NCBI RefSeq assembly: GCF_002874535.1
Contig: NZ_CP025025.1
Location: 1,535,526-1,599,525 of the forward strand
Source of the DNA: Mesobacillus jeotgali
Lineage (GTDB): Bacteria > Bacillota > Bacilli > Bacillales > Cytobacillaceae
Length of the DNA stretch: 64,000 nucleotides
Direction: 5' to 3'
Numbering within the stretch: position 1 is the first letter of the stretch; every line of letters starts with the position of its first letter. Positions 1 through 8,901 of the stretch are shown in pieces. A program made the translations under genes and the position numbers. Below the pieces are notes generated by a model, which worked only from the letters and a program-made list of their open reading frames with translations, searched no databases and was not told the DNA's origin.

Positions 1-1
1 T

Positions 2-445
2 ACTCAGGACTATACGCAAACTGGCGGTATTGAGGCTGTAGTGGATGTATTGAACGGAGTGGACCGTGCAACCGAACGTACGATTCTAGATGCACTGGAA
101 ATCCAGGATCCTGAACTGGCCGAGGAAATCAAAAAGCGGATGTTCGTATTTGAAGATATTGTCACACTTGATAACCGTGCAATCCAGCGCGTTATCAGAG
201 ACTGTGAAAACGAAGATCTCATGCTTGCTCTTAAAGTTTCAAGTGATGAAGTCAAAGAAATTGTCTTTAAGAATATGTCTAAGCGTATGGTCGAAACCTT
301 CCAGGATGAAATGGAATTCATGGGTCCTGTAAGGCTTCGCGATGTTGAAGAAGCACAATCCAGGATTGTAGCTATTATCCGTCGTCTGGAAGAAGCTGGT
401 GAAATCGTCATTGCCCGTGGCGGAGGAGATGATATTATTGTCTAG
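2..445 (+). CDS. fliG: Flagellar motor switch protein FliG, 3' part (5' end outside window)
   Basis: This is the C-terminal 147 residues of FliG, the rotor protein that sits on the MS ring and contacts the stator. The reading frame is open from the first bases, so the gene starts before the window. The visible part includes the middle and C-terminal domains: a GGIEAVVDVLN segment, a second FEDIVTLD segment, and the charged torque helix region ending in VIARGGGDDIIV, typical of FliG C-termini. The stop codon lies inside the start region of fliH, so the two genes are translationally coupled. Identification rests on family knowledge and gene order and is secure; only the length is unknown. Confidence 0.97.
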   Translation, partial: TQDYTQTGGIEAVVDVLNGVDRATERTILDALEIQDPELAEEIKKRMFVFEDIVTLDNRAIQRVIRDCENEDLMLALKVSSDEVKEIVFKNMSKRMVETFQDEMEFMGPVRLRDVEEAQSRIVAIIRRLEEAGEIVIARGGGDDIIV

Positions 446-1199
446 GCTTATCAAATCCCAATACACCAGTAGTATGCCAGCAGAAAAGAAGGTCATCTCT
501 ATCAGGGTGTTAGAATCATCGGAACAACAAGAAGTCCCACAGGTCTTCACTCATACGGAAGATGAAAGAAGGCGAATCATCGAGGGGGCTCTAGCTGAGG
601 CAGATAATATTGTGTCAAAGGCCATTGAGGAAGCAGAACAGATTCGCCAGCAAGTCCAACTGGAGCAGCAAGAATGGGAACAGCAAAGATCTTTATTGGT
701 CGAAGAATCCAGGCAGCAGGGCTTTGAACAAGGCTATCAGGAAGGTAGAACCCAGGGGTATGAAGAGTACCGCCAAACAATCATGTTTGCTAAAGAAACG
801 GTTGATGCGGCGAAAAGAGATTACGAGAATCATATTGAATCATCAGAAAAGGTAATTCTTGATCTCGGGGTGAAAATAGCCGGGAAGATAATCGGGGAAA
901 AACTAGCTGCAGATGAAGCTTTCCTTCCCCTTGTAAAAAGGGCGTTAAAAAACTCCAGGGATTATAAGGATATTCAGCTTCATGTACATCCGAAATACTA
1001 TCAGGAACTGCTAAACCAAAAGGATGAACTGATTGCCATCTTTCCAAAGGATATTGATTTCTATATTTACCCGGATGATGAGCTTGAGGAGACATCGTGT
1101 ATCATCGAATCTGAAAATGGCAGGGTCGACGCAAGTGTAGACAGTCAATTGGAAGAAATCAAAAATAAGCTTTTTGAAATGCTGGAGAGTGAACAATAG
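438..1199 (+). CDS. fliH: Flagellar export apparatus stator protein FliH
   Basis: FliH (253 residues from this start) binds and regulates the export ATPase FliI at the cytoplasmic base of the flagellum. A long Glu/Gln-rich helical region at about residues 45-140, with repeated QGFEQGY / EGRTQGYEEY GxxxG-type motifs, precedes a compact C-terminal domain, as in the FliH/YscL family. I chose the TTG at 438, starting MSRLIKS, because the GGAGG at 423-427 then lies about 10 bases upstream. The in-frame ATG at 429 (MILLSRLIKS) has almost no spacing from the ribosome binding site but remains possible. The gene overlaps the end of fliG and the start of fliI. Confidence 0.9.
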   Translation: MSRLIKSQYTSSMPAEKKVISIRVLESSEQQEVPQVFTHTEDERRRIIEGALAEADNIVSKAIEEAEQIRQQVQLEQQEWEQQRSLLVEESRQQGFEQGYQEGRTQGYEEYRQTIMFAKETVDAAKRDYENHIESSEKVILDLGVKIAGKIIGEKLAADEAFLPLVKRALKNSRDYKDIQLHVHPKYYQELLNQKDELIAIFPKDIDFYIYPDDELEETSCIIESENGRVDASVDSQLEEIKNKLFEMLESEQ

Positions 1200-2512
1200 T
1201 GAAGGCCGAAGATTTATTGGAACATGTCGATTTTCTGGATAGTTTTAAACGTTATGGACGTGTAAAAAGAGTTGTCGGCCTGATGATTGAGTCCCAGGGG
1301 CCTGAAAGTTCAATAGGCGATGTCTGCTTTATTCATGTGGGCACAAAGAAAAAGCGGAAAATCCAGGCGGAGGTTGTCGGTTTTAAAGATGAAAACGTCA
1401 TTTTGATGCCTTATACATCTCTTCACGATATATCACCTGGAAGTCTGGTTGAAACGACGATGAAACCACTTGAAATAAAAGCAGGGCCGGGATTGATTGG
1501 CAAAGTCGTTGATTCGCTAGGTGTTCCATTGGATCAATCCAGCCTGCCAAAAGGATTGGCTTCAGTTCCTACAGAACAAGATCCCCCCAACCCTTTGAGC
1601 AGACCGCCAATCTCGGAACCGATAGAAGTCGGAGTCAGGATGATTGACAGCCTGCTGACAGTTGGCAGCGGCCAGCGTGTTGGGATATTTGCCGGTAGTG
1701 GTGTCGGGAAAAGTACTTTGTTGGGAATGATTGCAAGAAATACTACAGCAGACCTGAATGTCATTGGGTTGATTGGTGAACGTGGTCGAGAAGTCAGAGA
1801 GTTCATCGAACGCGATTTAGGTCCAGAAGGACTAAAACGTTCGATAGTAGTTGTTGCCACTTCAGACCAGCCTGCATTAATGCGGATCAAAGGAGCCTAT
1901 ACAGCAACAGCCATCGCAGAGTATTTTCGTGATAAAGGATTGAATGTCATGCTGATGATGGATTCAGTTACTCGAGTGGCTATGGCGCAGCGTGAAGTAG
2001 GTCTGGCAGTTGGTGAACCTCCTACCACGAAAGGATATACTCCTTCAGTGTTCGCCATCCTTTCAAGGCTTCTTGAAAGGACAGGGACGAATGAATTTGG
2101 ATCAATAACTGGCTTTTATACCGTCCTTGTAGATGGTGATGACATGAACGAACCTATTGCTGACACAGTAAGGGGAATTCTGGATGGCCACTTTGTTTTA
2201 GACAGGGACTTAGCCAATAAAGGCCAGTACCCTGCAGTGAATGTGTTAAAAAGCATAAGCCGAATCATGAACAATATTGTCGCCGATGAACATGTCAAAG
2301 CAGCTGAAAGATTGAGGGAATTACTAAGTACTTATATCAATGCCGAGGATTTGATTAATATCGGGGCATATAAAAAAGGCACTTCTGCCGAGATAGATGA
2401 AGCGATTATGAGATACCCTCAAATTCTTGATTTCTTAAAACAAGGAACCAATGAAAAAGTCTCAATAAATGAGAGTGTTCAGGCTTTATTGCAGTTAGTA
2501 AGGAAAGGTTGA
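1199..2512 (+). CDS. fliI: Flagellum-specific export ATPase FliI
   Basis: This 437-residue protein is the ATPase of the flagellar type III export apparatus, related to the F1 beta subunit. The Walker A motif GSGVGKST is at residues 166-173, followed by the family segment GERGREVREF and a Walker B-like strand ending in MMDSVTR. The start is GTG, overlapping the fliH stop (TAGTG), as expected for an operon that makes FliH and FliI together as a complex. Length is normal for the family and no catalytic residue is missing. Homology with FliI rather than a virulence ATPase follows from the surrounding flagellar genes. Confidence 0.97.
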   Translation: MKAEDLLEHVDFLDSFKRYGRVKRVVGLMIESQGPESSIGDVCFIHVGTKKKRKIQAEVVGFKDENVILMPYTSLHDISPGSLVETTMKPLEIKAGPGLIGKVVDSLGVPLDQSSLPKGLASVPTEQDPPNPLSRPPISEPIEVGVRMIDSLLTVGSGQRVGIFAGSGVGKSTLLGMIARNTTADLNVIGLIGERGREVREFIERDLGPEGLKRSIVVVATSDQPALMRIKGAYTATAIAEYFRDKGLNVMLMMDSVTRVAMAQREVGLAVGEPPTTKGYTPSVFAILSRLLERTGTNEFGSITGFYTVLVDGDDMNEPIADTVRGILDGHFVLDRDLANKGQYPAVNVLKSISRIMNNIVADEHVKAAERLRELLSTYINAEDLINIGAYKKGTSAEIDEAIMRYPQILDFLKQGTNEKVSINESVQALLQLVRKG

Positions 2513-2519
2513 TGGATCA

Positions 2520-2966
2520 ATGCGGTATCAATTCAAGTTTGATAAGATCCTTTCACTCAAGTCGAGAGAAGTGGACGAAGCACAAGTCGTATACCAGGAT
2601 TCAGTAAAAAAGTTCGAAGAGGTGGCTGACAGACTCTATCATCTTCTGAAGAAAAAAGAAGATCTTGAGAGCTTTCAATCAGACCGGCTTCTAGATGGTT
2701 TGCCGGTCCAGGAAATACGACACCATCAACAGTTTATCGGTAATCTTGAAAAATCGATTGCCCACTATCAGAAAGTCGTGATGAATGCGAGAAACATCAT
2801 GAATTATCAACAAGTTCAATTGATGGAGAAAAATCAGGAAGTAAAAAAGTACGAAAAAATCAAAGAGAAAGACCATCTTCAATTTCTGGCAGATGAAAAG
2901 TATGCAGAAAGCAGGATGATGGATGAAGTCTCGATTCAGCAATATATGAACCGGGAAATTAGGTGA
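2520..2966 (+). CDS. fliJ: Flagellar export chaperone FliJ
   Basis: FliJ is a small coiled-coil protein that sits in the FliI hexamer and links it to FlhA. The 148-residue product starts MRYQFKFDKIL, the usual FliJ opening, and is almost entirely charged alpha helix. It lies 7 bases after fliI, with a ribosome binding site reaching into the end of fliI. The family is weakly conserved, so the call leans on length, helical composition and position between fliI and ylxF. Confidence 0.9.
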   Translation: MRYQFKFDKILSLKSREVDEAQVVYQDSVKKFEEVADRLYHLLKKKEDLESFQSDRLLDGLPVQEIRHHQQFIGNLEKSIAHYQKVVMNARNIMNYQQVQLMEKNQEVKKYEKIKEKDHLQFLADEKYAESRMMDEVSIQQYMNREIR

Positions 2967-3559
2967 TCAGCGTGGAGGAAAAAGAAAATCAGGATGGTAA
3001 CAAGCTCCAATGGTTTTTATATGTGATAGCAATTCCAACCTTGTTTGCGATTGTTATTGCTTTGGTTGCGCTTTCGATTCTAGGGATCAATATTTTCGAT
3101 ACAGCGAAAGACATAGGCGGGAAAGTACCCTTCATATCCCAGTTTGTAAAGGAAGAAAAGCCGCTATCCATTGAAGAATTTGAAAAAGATATCATCAGCC
3201 TTGAAGCAGAAATTAAAGACCGCGAAGCAAAAATGGATCAACTGCAGTCTAAAATCGATAGCAAGGATACACAGCTAAAACGAATGGAACTAGAAAAAGC
3301 ACAGCTGCAAGCACAAATAGAGGAATTAACCGCGATCCAGGAGGAAAACAAGCGAGCTTTCCGGGAAATCGTCAAAACCTATGAAACGATGTCAGCAAAG
3401 AGTGCTGCTCCGATTATTTCTAAAATGGATACCGAGGAAGCAGTGAAGATTCTTACAAACATAAAGCCAGAATCACTTGCTGCCATAATGGAAAAGCTGC
3501 CTGCCGAAGAAGCAGCAAAGTATACAGAGATATTGACGAATGAAACTAACGGAAATTAG
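2963..3559 (+). CDS. ylxF: YlxF, MotE/MgtE-N-like flagellar operon membrane protein
   Basis: The 198-residue product has a short cytoplasmic tail, one membrane helix at about residues 17-42, a long coiled coil (about 60-130), and a C-terminal MgtE-N/MotE-like domain containing MDTEEAVKIL and LPAEEAAKYTEIL. This layout matches B. subtilis YlxF at the same position. MotE in alphaproteobacteria chaperones the periplasmic protein MotC; whether YlxF has a comparable role is unknown. The GTG start overlaps the fliJ stop by four bases. An internal GTG at 2972 is a less likely start. Confidence 0.85.
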   Translation: MISVEEKENQDGNKLQWFLYVIAIPTLFAIVIALVALSILGINIFDTAKDIGGKVPFISQFVKEEKPLSIEEFEKDIISLEAEIKDREAKMDQLQSKIDSKDTQLKRMELEKAQLQAQIEELTAIQEENKRAFREIVKTYETMSAKSAAPIISKMDTEEAVKILTNIKPESLAAIMEKLPAEEAAKYTEILTNETNGN

Positions 3560-3588
3560 CTGACGAGAATCTGAGAGGAGGTGAAAAA

Positions 3589-4812
3589 ATGGAAATTGGG
3601 GGTCTTGGATTTTTTAATACAATTGCTGCGGGAAAACAGAAACTGTCTGGAAATGTGGGGGCAGAGGCAAGCTTTGCCGGGTTAATGTCAACAGTCTTAT
3701 CCGGAAAAGCAGAGTCAATACTATCAACTCAAACTGCGCAGGGTGAAAACCTTGAAAGTCTGGGTGCCTTGGCAGAAATGATCAATATAAATGATCTTTT
3801 AGACTTGGAAGATGGAATGAAGTTGCTGGATCTATTGAATTCAGACTCTGGAAATCTATTAACTAAGGCGCTGGCGCATTTTGGTATAAACAAAGAAGAT
3901 TTGAAGCTTTTTATCCAGAAATGGACCGGTAACAGTGAAAATGATATCGAGAGTGCCTCTGAAGATGAGCTCTTGTCATCCTTAGCGGCTATAATAACAG
4001 GAATCGCGAATCAAAATGGAAATCAATTACTCGCAAAACTAGAAGAAAACGATTTGCAGACATTAAAGGCATTAAAGCTTTTGGAATTAATGACTAGATA
4101 TGCTGATGGGAACGAATATAAAAGCTCTGATCCTGTTAAAGAATCTCTGAAGAATCTTGGTGAGGAATTAAAGAATCTTTTAGATACGAGTAAACAAAAT
4201 CCTCATGCGGATTATTTACAAAAGAGATTTACCCAGTTAGCGAGTGATCTAAACCTTGCAAACTCAAGAAAAATATCATTACCAGAGAGTAGCTCGGGAT
4301 TAAAGACGGACGGTCCAGCAGGAACTGTTGCTTATCTTCCACAGATGACAAAAGCTGAGCAATTAATGTTAACAATGAATAGTCCTGAAAGGCCGGTTTC
4401 ACCTGAACAATTAATGAAGCAATTTGAATCGATTCTTTCGAAATCCCATTTCATGAATAGTGGGGGAACTCAAAAACTATTCATAAAATTATTCCCTGAG
4501 CATCTTGGGAGCATCCGTATAGAGCTTTTCCAAAAGGATCAAACGATGATGGCGCGAATCATAACTACTTCCGGGAAGGCGAAGGAAACGCTGGAATCAC
4601 AGATTAATGGTCTCAAACAGGCCTTTGCGGCACAAAACCTTTCAGTAGAAAGAATTGAAGTGACTCAGCAGCAGGCCCAGCAAGAGCGATTCCTGAATAG
4701 AGATTCTCAGCAGCATGAGAGGCAGCCTGACAGAGGGAAGCAGGAAAAGAAAGAAGAAAAAGGCGATTTTAACCTTTCCTTCGAAGAAGCACTGCTAAAT
4801 ACTGAAGTATAG
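3589..4812 (+). CDS. fliK: Flagellar hook-length control protein FliK
   Basis: FliK (407 residues) is the secreted ruler that measures the hook and switches export from hook to filament subunits through FlhB. The N-terminal two thirds are low in recognisable structure. The C-terminal domain (about residues 280-370) has the Flg_hook pattern: LFPEHLGSIRIEL and ARIITTSGKAKETLESQ, followed by a Gln-rich tail. The strong site GAGGAGGTG lies just before the ATG. The neighbour flgD, which scaffolds the hook, supports the call. Confidence 0.93.
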   Translation: MEIGGLGFFNTIAAGKQKLSGNVGAEASFAGLMSTVLSGKAESILSTQTAQGENLESLGALAEMININDLLDLEDGMKLLDLLNSDSGNLLTKALAHFGINKEDLKLFIQKWTGNSENDIESASEDELLSSLAAIITGIANQNGNQLLAKLEENDLQTLKALKLLELMTRYADGNEYKSSDPVKESLKNLGEELKNLLDTSKQNPHADYLQKRFTQLASDLNLANSRKISLPESSSGLKTDGPAGTVAYLPQMTKAEQLMLTMNSPERPVSPEQLMKQFESILSKSHFMNSGGTQKLFIKLFPEHLGSIRIELFQKDQTMMARIITTSGKAKETLESQINGLKQAFAAQNLSVERIEVTQQQAQQERFLNRDSQQHERQPDRGKQEKKEEKGDFNLSFEEALLNTEV

Positions 4813-4822
4813 GAGATAGACA

Positions 4823-5452
4823 ATGGTGAATAGTATTAATTCTTCTTATCTGCTGTCGAATCTTCAAAAGGACAGGAAAGCTGGTTCAGATATTCTTGGG
4901 AAAGATGATTTCTTGAAAATCCTGATGACCCAGCTTCAGAATCAAGATCCTTTGAATCCGATGCAGGATAAAGATTTTATTGCCCAAATGGCAACATTTT
5001 CGACTCTTGAGCAAATCACGAATATGGGGAAGTCAATCGATCGATTTGTACAGGCTGAACAGCAAAATAAGATGATTTCCTATAGCCAGTTTGTGGGCAA
5101 GGAGATTACATGGCATAAGATTGAAACAGTAAATGGCGAGGAAACCGTTCAACAGGGAAATGGGAAGGTTGCCTCTGTGCAGTTCAAAGAAGACACCGTT
5201 TCTTTTGTGCTTGAGGATGGCACGATTCTGGAACCGGCGAATATTTCCCAAATCAATGAGTTATCAAGTGAAAATCATATGTTGCAGGCGAGTATGCTGA
5301 TTGGGAAAACAATTACCTATCTTGATGAAAATAAACAAGAAAAATCAGCTAATGTCCTTTCTGTTTCATTCAAGAATGGCAAAACATCCTATTTACTAGA
5401 TGATGAGAATAATACAAGCATCATTTCTTCACAGATAACCAAAATTCAATAA
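4823..5452 (+). CDS. flgD: Flagellar hook assembly scaffold FlgD
   Basis: FlgD caps the growing hook and lets hook subunits assemble. The 209-residue protein has the conserved N-terminal segment DFLKILMTQLQNQDPLNPMQ, followed by FIAQMATFSTLEQ, which are diagnostic for FlgD. A variable beta-rich C-terminal part follows. It lies ten bases after fliK, with AGGAG upstream of the ATG, and is followed by a small flg operon gene and flgE, the order seen in Bacillus. Confidence 0.96.
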   Translation: MVNSINSSYLLSNLQKDRKAGSDILGKDDFLKILMTQLQNQDPLNPMQDKDFIAQMATFSTLEQITNMGKSIDRFVQAEQQNKMISYSQFVGKEITWHKIETVNGEETVQQGNGKVASVQFKEDTVSFVLEDGTILEPANISQINELSSENHMLQASMLIGKTITYLDENKQEKSANVLSVSFKNGKTSYLLDDENNTSIISSQITKIQ

Positions 5453-5469
5453 CGTAAGGAAGTGATGTA

Positions 5470-5859
5470 ATGGATAAAACAAACTTTCATCCAATTCATT
5501 CACTGCCTGTTAACAGGACACACCATAAACCTGTAAAAGCCAACAAATTAACACAAACATCTTTTTCCTTGCAATTGCAAAGTGTTATCCAATCAAAGAA
5601 TGGACTAACAATAAGTAAGCATGCAACTGAACGGCTGGAGCAAAGGGGAATTAACATTTCCCAGGAGCGCTGGAACAGAATTGAGGAAAAAGTAAGTCAG
5701 GCTAAGGCCAAGGGCGTGAGTGATTCACTCGTTCTGCTAAAGGATGCGGCACTGATTGTCAGTGCAAAAAACAACACTGTCATTACCGCAATGGGAAGGC
5801 AAGAAGCAGCGGAACAAATATTCACCAATATAAATGGAACCATCGTTATGGAAAATTAA
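5470..5859 (+). CDS. Small flagellar operon protein (TIGR02530-type)
   Basis: This 129-residue protein belongs to the small family found between flgD and flgE in Firmicutes (TIGR02530, flagellar operon protein). The conserved core is ISKHATERLEQRGI, then a helical stretch and VLLKDAALIVSAKNNTVITA. It lacks a signal peptide or membrane segment. Its exact role is unknown; position in the hook cluster suggests a part in hook assembly or export. It ends 80 bases before flgE. Confidence 0.85.
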   Translation: MDKTNFHPIHSLPVNRTHHKPVKANKLTQTSFSLQLQSVIQSKNGLTISKHATERLEQRGINISQERWNRIEEKVSQAKAKGVSDSLVLLKDAALIVSAKNNTVITAMGRQEAAEQIFTNINGTIVMEN

Positions 5860-5939
5860 AATGAATAGGCTGGACCTTTACGGAGGCCTGGGCTGTGGAC
5901 CGATTGAAGCAGCCCCCAAATCGAAAGGAGTTCAATAAA

Positions 5940-7163
5940 ATGCTTCGTTCAATGTACTCAGGAATCAGTGGGATGAAAAACTTCCAAACAAAACTTGATG
6001 TAATCGGAAACAATATTGCCAATGTAAATACATACGGCTTCAAAAAGGGCCGTGTTACTTTTAAGGACACTATGAATCAAACAATCTCGGGCGCAAGTGC
6101 TGCTACCGAAAATAAGGGCGGCAAGAACCCAATGCAGGTTGGACTTGGTTCTACCATTGCCAGCATCGACTTGATTGATACTCAATCAAGCTTGCAAACA
6201 ACAGGACGCGCTCTTGACCTGGCGATTTCAGGAGATGGCTATTTTGTTGTGAAACAGGGACAGTCCCAGATGTATACACGTGCAGGAAACTTTTATCTGG
6301 ATGATAATGGGACATTGGTTACTGGTGAAGGGTTTAAGGTGCAATCCTATAATCAAATCGGTCAGTTAGAAGATATAACTGTTAACGTCAATGCGCTTTT
6401 GCCAGCTAAGCAGACGACTGAATTAGTAATGAAGGGTAACCTTCCAAAGGACGCGAAGGGCAATTCAGAATTACTTCAGCAAATCAAGGTAGTGGATGAT
6501 GATGGTATTGAGCATGTAATTGATTTAAAAATCTCCCCTGTGGATGCTTCTTCAGGATCTTGGAAGTTAGCCTTTACTGATAAATCAATCACAGTTGATC
6601 CTAACAATCCAAACGCAAATCTTGTAGAGCGAACAATCACAATACCTGATTTTGATCCAACAAATCCGCCAGCAGACTTATCCATTACTCTAAAGGTTAA
6701 TGATGGCAGTAATGGTGCCAAGGACCTAACTGTTCTCATGCCAATCAAAGATTTAACCAAGGAAGGCGGCAGCATGGACGCCAACGCTTATCCTGACGGA
6801 AATACCCAGGGTGCTTTGGAGAGTTTCAACATTGGTTCTTCTGGAGAAATCAACGGGGTTTTCTCCAATGGGTTAGTACTCACTCTTGGCCAATTAGCGC
6901 TTGCAAAATTCAGCAATCCATCTGGCCTTTCGAAAATCGGAAATAACACTTTCCAGGAGTCAGTCAACTCTGGTACAGCCAATATTAATGTTCCTGGTGA
7001 AGGCAGGGGTTCCATTGCGGCAGGAGCTCTTGAAATGTCCAATGTAGACCTTTCAGAAGAGTTTACTGAAATGATCACGGCTCAGCGTGGTTTCCAGGCG
7101 AATACCAGAATCATTACAACATCTGATGAAATCCTCCAGGAGCTCGTAAACCTAAAACGATAG
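5940..7163 (+). CDS. flgE: Flagellar hook protein FlgE
   Basis: FlgE forms the curved hook that couples the basal body to the filament. The 407-residue product begins MLRSMYSGISGMKNFQTKLD, the conserved N-terminal rod/hook helix, followed by IGNNIANVNTYGFKKGRVTF. It ends with the paired C-terminal helix containing NVDLSEEFTEMITAQRGFQANTRII. The middle holds the surface domains. The ATG at 5940 has AAAGGAG nine bases upstream and fits the family start exactly. A GTG at 5895, in frame and with its own ribosome binding site, would add 15 residues (see findings). Confidence 0.95.
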   Translation: MLRSMYSGISGMKNFQTKLDVIGNNIANVNTYGFKKGRVTFKDTMNQTISGASAATENKGGKNPMQVGLGSTIASIDLIDTQSSLQTTGRALDLAISGDGYFVVKQGQSQMYTRAGNFYLDDNGTLVTGEGFKVQSYNQIGQLEDITVNVNALLPAKQTTELVMKGNLPKDAKGNSELLQQIKVVDDDGIEHVIDLKISPVDASSGSWKLAFTDKSITVDPNNPNANLVERTITIPDFDPTNPPADLSITLKVNDGSNGAKDLTVLMPIKDLTKEGGSMDANAYPDGNTQGALESFNIGSSGEINGVFSNGLVLTLGQLALAKFSNPSGLSKIGNNTFQESVNSGTANINVPGEGRGSIAAGALEMSNVDLSEEFTEMITAQRGFQANTRIITTSDEILQELVNLKR

Positions 7164-7176
7164 ACTAGGAGAGGAG

Positions 7177-7208
7177 CAGGGCTGAAAGGGTAATCCTTTT
7201 AGCCCCTG
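7177..7208 (+). promoter_or_regulatory. Hairpin between the ribosome binding site and start codon of swrD
   Basis: An inverted repeat in the mRNA pairs 7177-7189 with 7195-7208: 13 pairs, one G-T pair, one bulged C and a 5-base loop. There is no run of T after it, so it is not a terminator. The Shine-Dalgarno-like AGGAGAGGAG lies directly before it (about 7167-7176) and the swrD GTG about nine bases after it. Folding would therefore bring the binding site to normal distance from the start codon. Confidence 0.6.
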
Positions 7209-7217
7209 TGAATTAAT

Positions 7218-7439
7218 GTGATTAAAGTAACTAAATTAAACGGTAAATCATTTAGAATTAATTCATTATTTATCGAAGTGGTTGAAGCTTTTCCGGACAC
7301 AACGATTACATTAACCAATGGGCGAAAGTATGTCGTAAGGGAAAGTGAAGATGAAGTGAGCAAATTAATCCAGGAATTTTATCAGAGTGTCGGCCTTCTT
7401 GGAGGGCGAGTGTTGGAGGAACAGAATCATGAAGAATAA
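7218..7439 (+). CDS. swrD: SwrD (FlbD family) flagellar motor power protein
   Basis: The 73-residue protein begins MIKVTKLNGKSF and carries the FlbD-family pattern VEAFPDTTITLTNGRKYVVRES. In B. subtilis SwrD raises motor torque and is needed for swarming. The start is GTG; the family almost always opens with this MI-VT sequence, so the start is firm even though no ribosome binding site lies at normal distance. The nearest good site is separated from it by the hairpin at 7177-7208. The 3' end overlaps the start of fliL. Confidence 0.9.
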   Translation: MIKVTKLNGKSFRINSLFIEVVEAFPDTTITLTNGRKYVVRESEDEVSKLIQEFYQSVGLLGGRVLEEQNHEE

Positions 7440-7857
7440 TAAACTGGTAATGATTATGTCGGTCATGCTGGTAGCCATATTGCTAGTAGGGACTATAGCA
7501 GTTGTGGCGGTTATGAAGCTTACGGCTGAGGATGAAAAAAAAGAACCGAGCATCGATGAGGTACTGGAAGCTTCGGTGGACATCCCTGAGGTAACAACGA
7601 ATTTGGCATCAAATGATTTTATTAAGATTTCTTTTAAAATTGAAACAGACGGCAAAAAAGCAAAAGAAGAGTTGCAAAAGAGAGATTTTCAGGTTAAAAA
7701 CCTGATTATTTATGAATTGTCCGAGAAAAAGGCGGAAGAGCTGCAAGGCAAGGAAGGCAAGATGAACCTTGAAGAAACCCTCAAAGCAAAGCTGAATGAC
7801 CTGATGCTTGATGGAAAAATCAAAAAGGTCTACATAACAGGTTCTCTCCTCCAATAG
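7429..7857 (+). CDS. fliL: Flagellar basal body-associated protein FliL
   Basis: FliL is a single-pass membrane protein next to the stator. This copy has 142 residues: one membrane helix at about 5-27, a Glu/Lys-rich linker, and a periplasmic domain with FIKISFKIETDGKKAKEEL, typical of FliL. The ATG at 7429 has GGAGG (7415-7419) at good distance and lies within the last codons of swrD. An upstream in-frame start would add 14 residues without a better binding site. Confidence 0.93.
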   Translation: MKNNKLVMIMSVMLVAILLVGTIAVVAVMKLTAEDEKKEPSIDEVLEASVDIPEVTTNLASNDFIKISFKIETDGKKAKEELQKRDFQVKNLIIYELSEKKAEELQGKEGKMNLEETLKAKLNDLMLDGKIKKVYITGSLLQ

Positions 7858-7899
7858 CAGAATGAATTAAATAACCGTAATCACATGGAGGTGAAGAGA

Positions 7900-8901
7900 A
7901 TGTCGGGAGAGGTATTATCGCAAAGCGAAATAGATGCTTTGTTATCCGCTTTATCAACAGGAGAAATGGATGCGGATGAATTAAAGAAAGAACAAGTAGA
8001 AAAAAGGGTTAAAGTATATGATTTTAGAAGAGCTTTGCGTTTCTCGAAAGACCAGATCCGCAGCCTTACCCGAATTCATGAAAACTTTGCCCGGCTATTG
8101 ACGACCTTTTTCTCAGCTCAGTTAAGGACGTATGTCAATATTAGTGTCGCGTCAGCCGATCAGATTCCTTATGAGGAATTCATCCGCTCCATTCCCAAGA
8201 TGACAATCTTGAATGTATTTGATGTAGAACCTCTGGAAGGCAGAATCCTGATGGAGGTTAATCCGAATATTGCATACGCGATGATGGACAGGCTGCTTGG
8301 AGGAAAAGGGACAAGCCATAATAAAGTCGATAGCTTGACAGAGATCGAAACCAGGATCATGTCAAATATGTTTGAGAAAGCTTTTGAAAACTTTAGGGAG
8401 GCATGGGGTTCTATTTCAGAGATCGATCCGCAGCTATCAGAGTTTGAGATAAATCCACAATTTTTGCAAATGGTTTCGCCGAATGAAACCGTCGTGGTGA
8501 TTTCGCTGAACACTACGATTGGAGAAGCCAGCGGAATGATCAATATATGCATCCCGCATGTAGTTCTGGAACCGATCATCCCTAAATTATCAGTTAAGTA
8601 TTGGATGCAATCCGATAAGAAACAAAGCTTGCCTATCGAAAATTCAGTATTGCAAAGTGAAATCCAGAAAGCTGATGTTTCAATTACAGCTGAAATTGGT
8701 TCATCTGAAATATCGATCCAGGACTTTTTAATGCTTGAGATCGGCGACGTGATTGAATTGAATCAGCAGATTGATAAACCATTACTGATAAAAGTCGGAG
8801 AGATCCCTAAATTTGTAGGACAGCCAGGGAAAATTAACAAAAAGTTAGCCATTCAAGTGTTTGATACATTTAAGGGGGGAGACGATGATGGTGAGCGATG
8901 A
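7900..8901 (+). CDS. fliM: Flagellar motor switch protein FliM
   Basis: FliM (333 residues) forms the middle of the C ring and binds phosphorylated CheY. The N-terminal CheY-binding peptide is visible as LSQSEIDALLSAL (residues 6-18), followed by a CheC-like middle domain and a SpoA/FliN-like C-terminal domain with LEIGDVIELNQQIDKPLLIKV. The ATG at 7900 follows GGAGGTG at 7887. The 3' end overlaps fliY, the other Bacillus switch component. Confidence 0.96.
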   Translation: MSGEVLSQSEIDALLSALSTGEMDADELKKEQVEKRVKVYDFRRALRFSKDQIRSLTRIHENFARLLTTFFSAQLRTYVNISVASADQIPYEEFIRSIPKMTILNVFDVEPLEGRILMEVNPNIAYAMMDRLLGGKGTSHNKVDSLTEIETRIMSNMFEKAFENFREAWGSISEIDPQLSEFEINPQFLQMVSPNETVVVISLNTTIGEASGMINICIPHVVLEPIIPKLSVKYWMQSDKKQSLPIENSVLQSEIQKADVSITAEIGSSEISIQDFLMLEIGDVIELNQQIDKPLLIKVGEIPKFVGQPGKINKKLAIQVFDTFKGGDDDGER

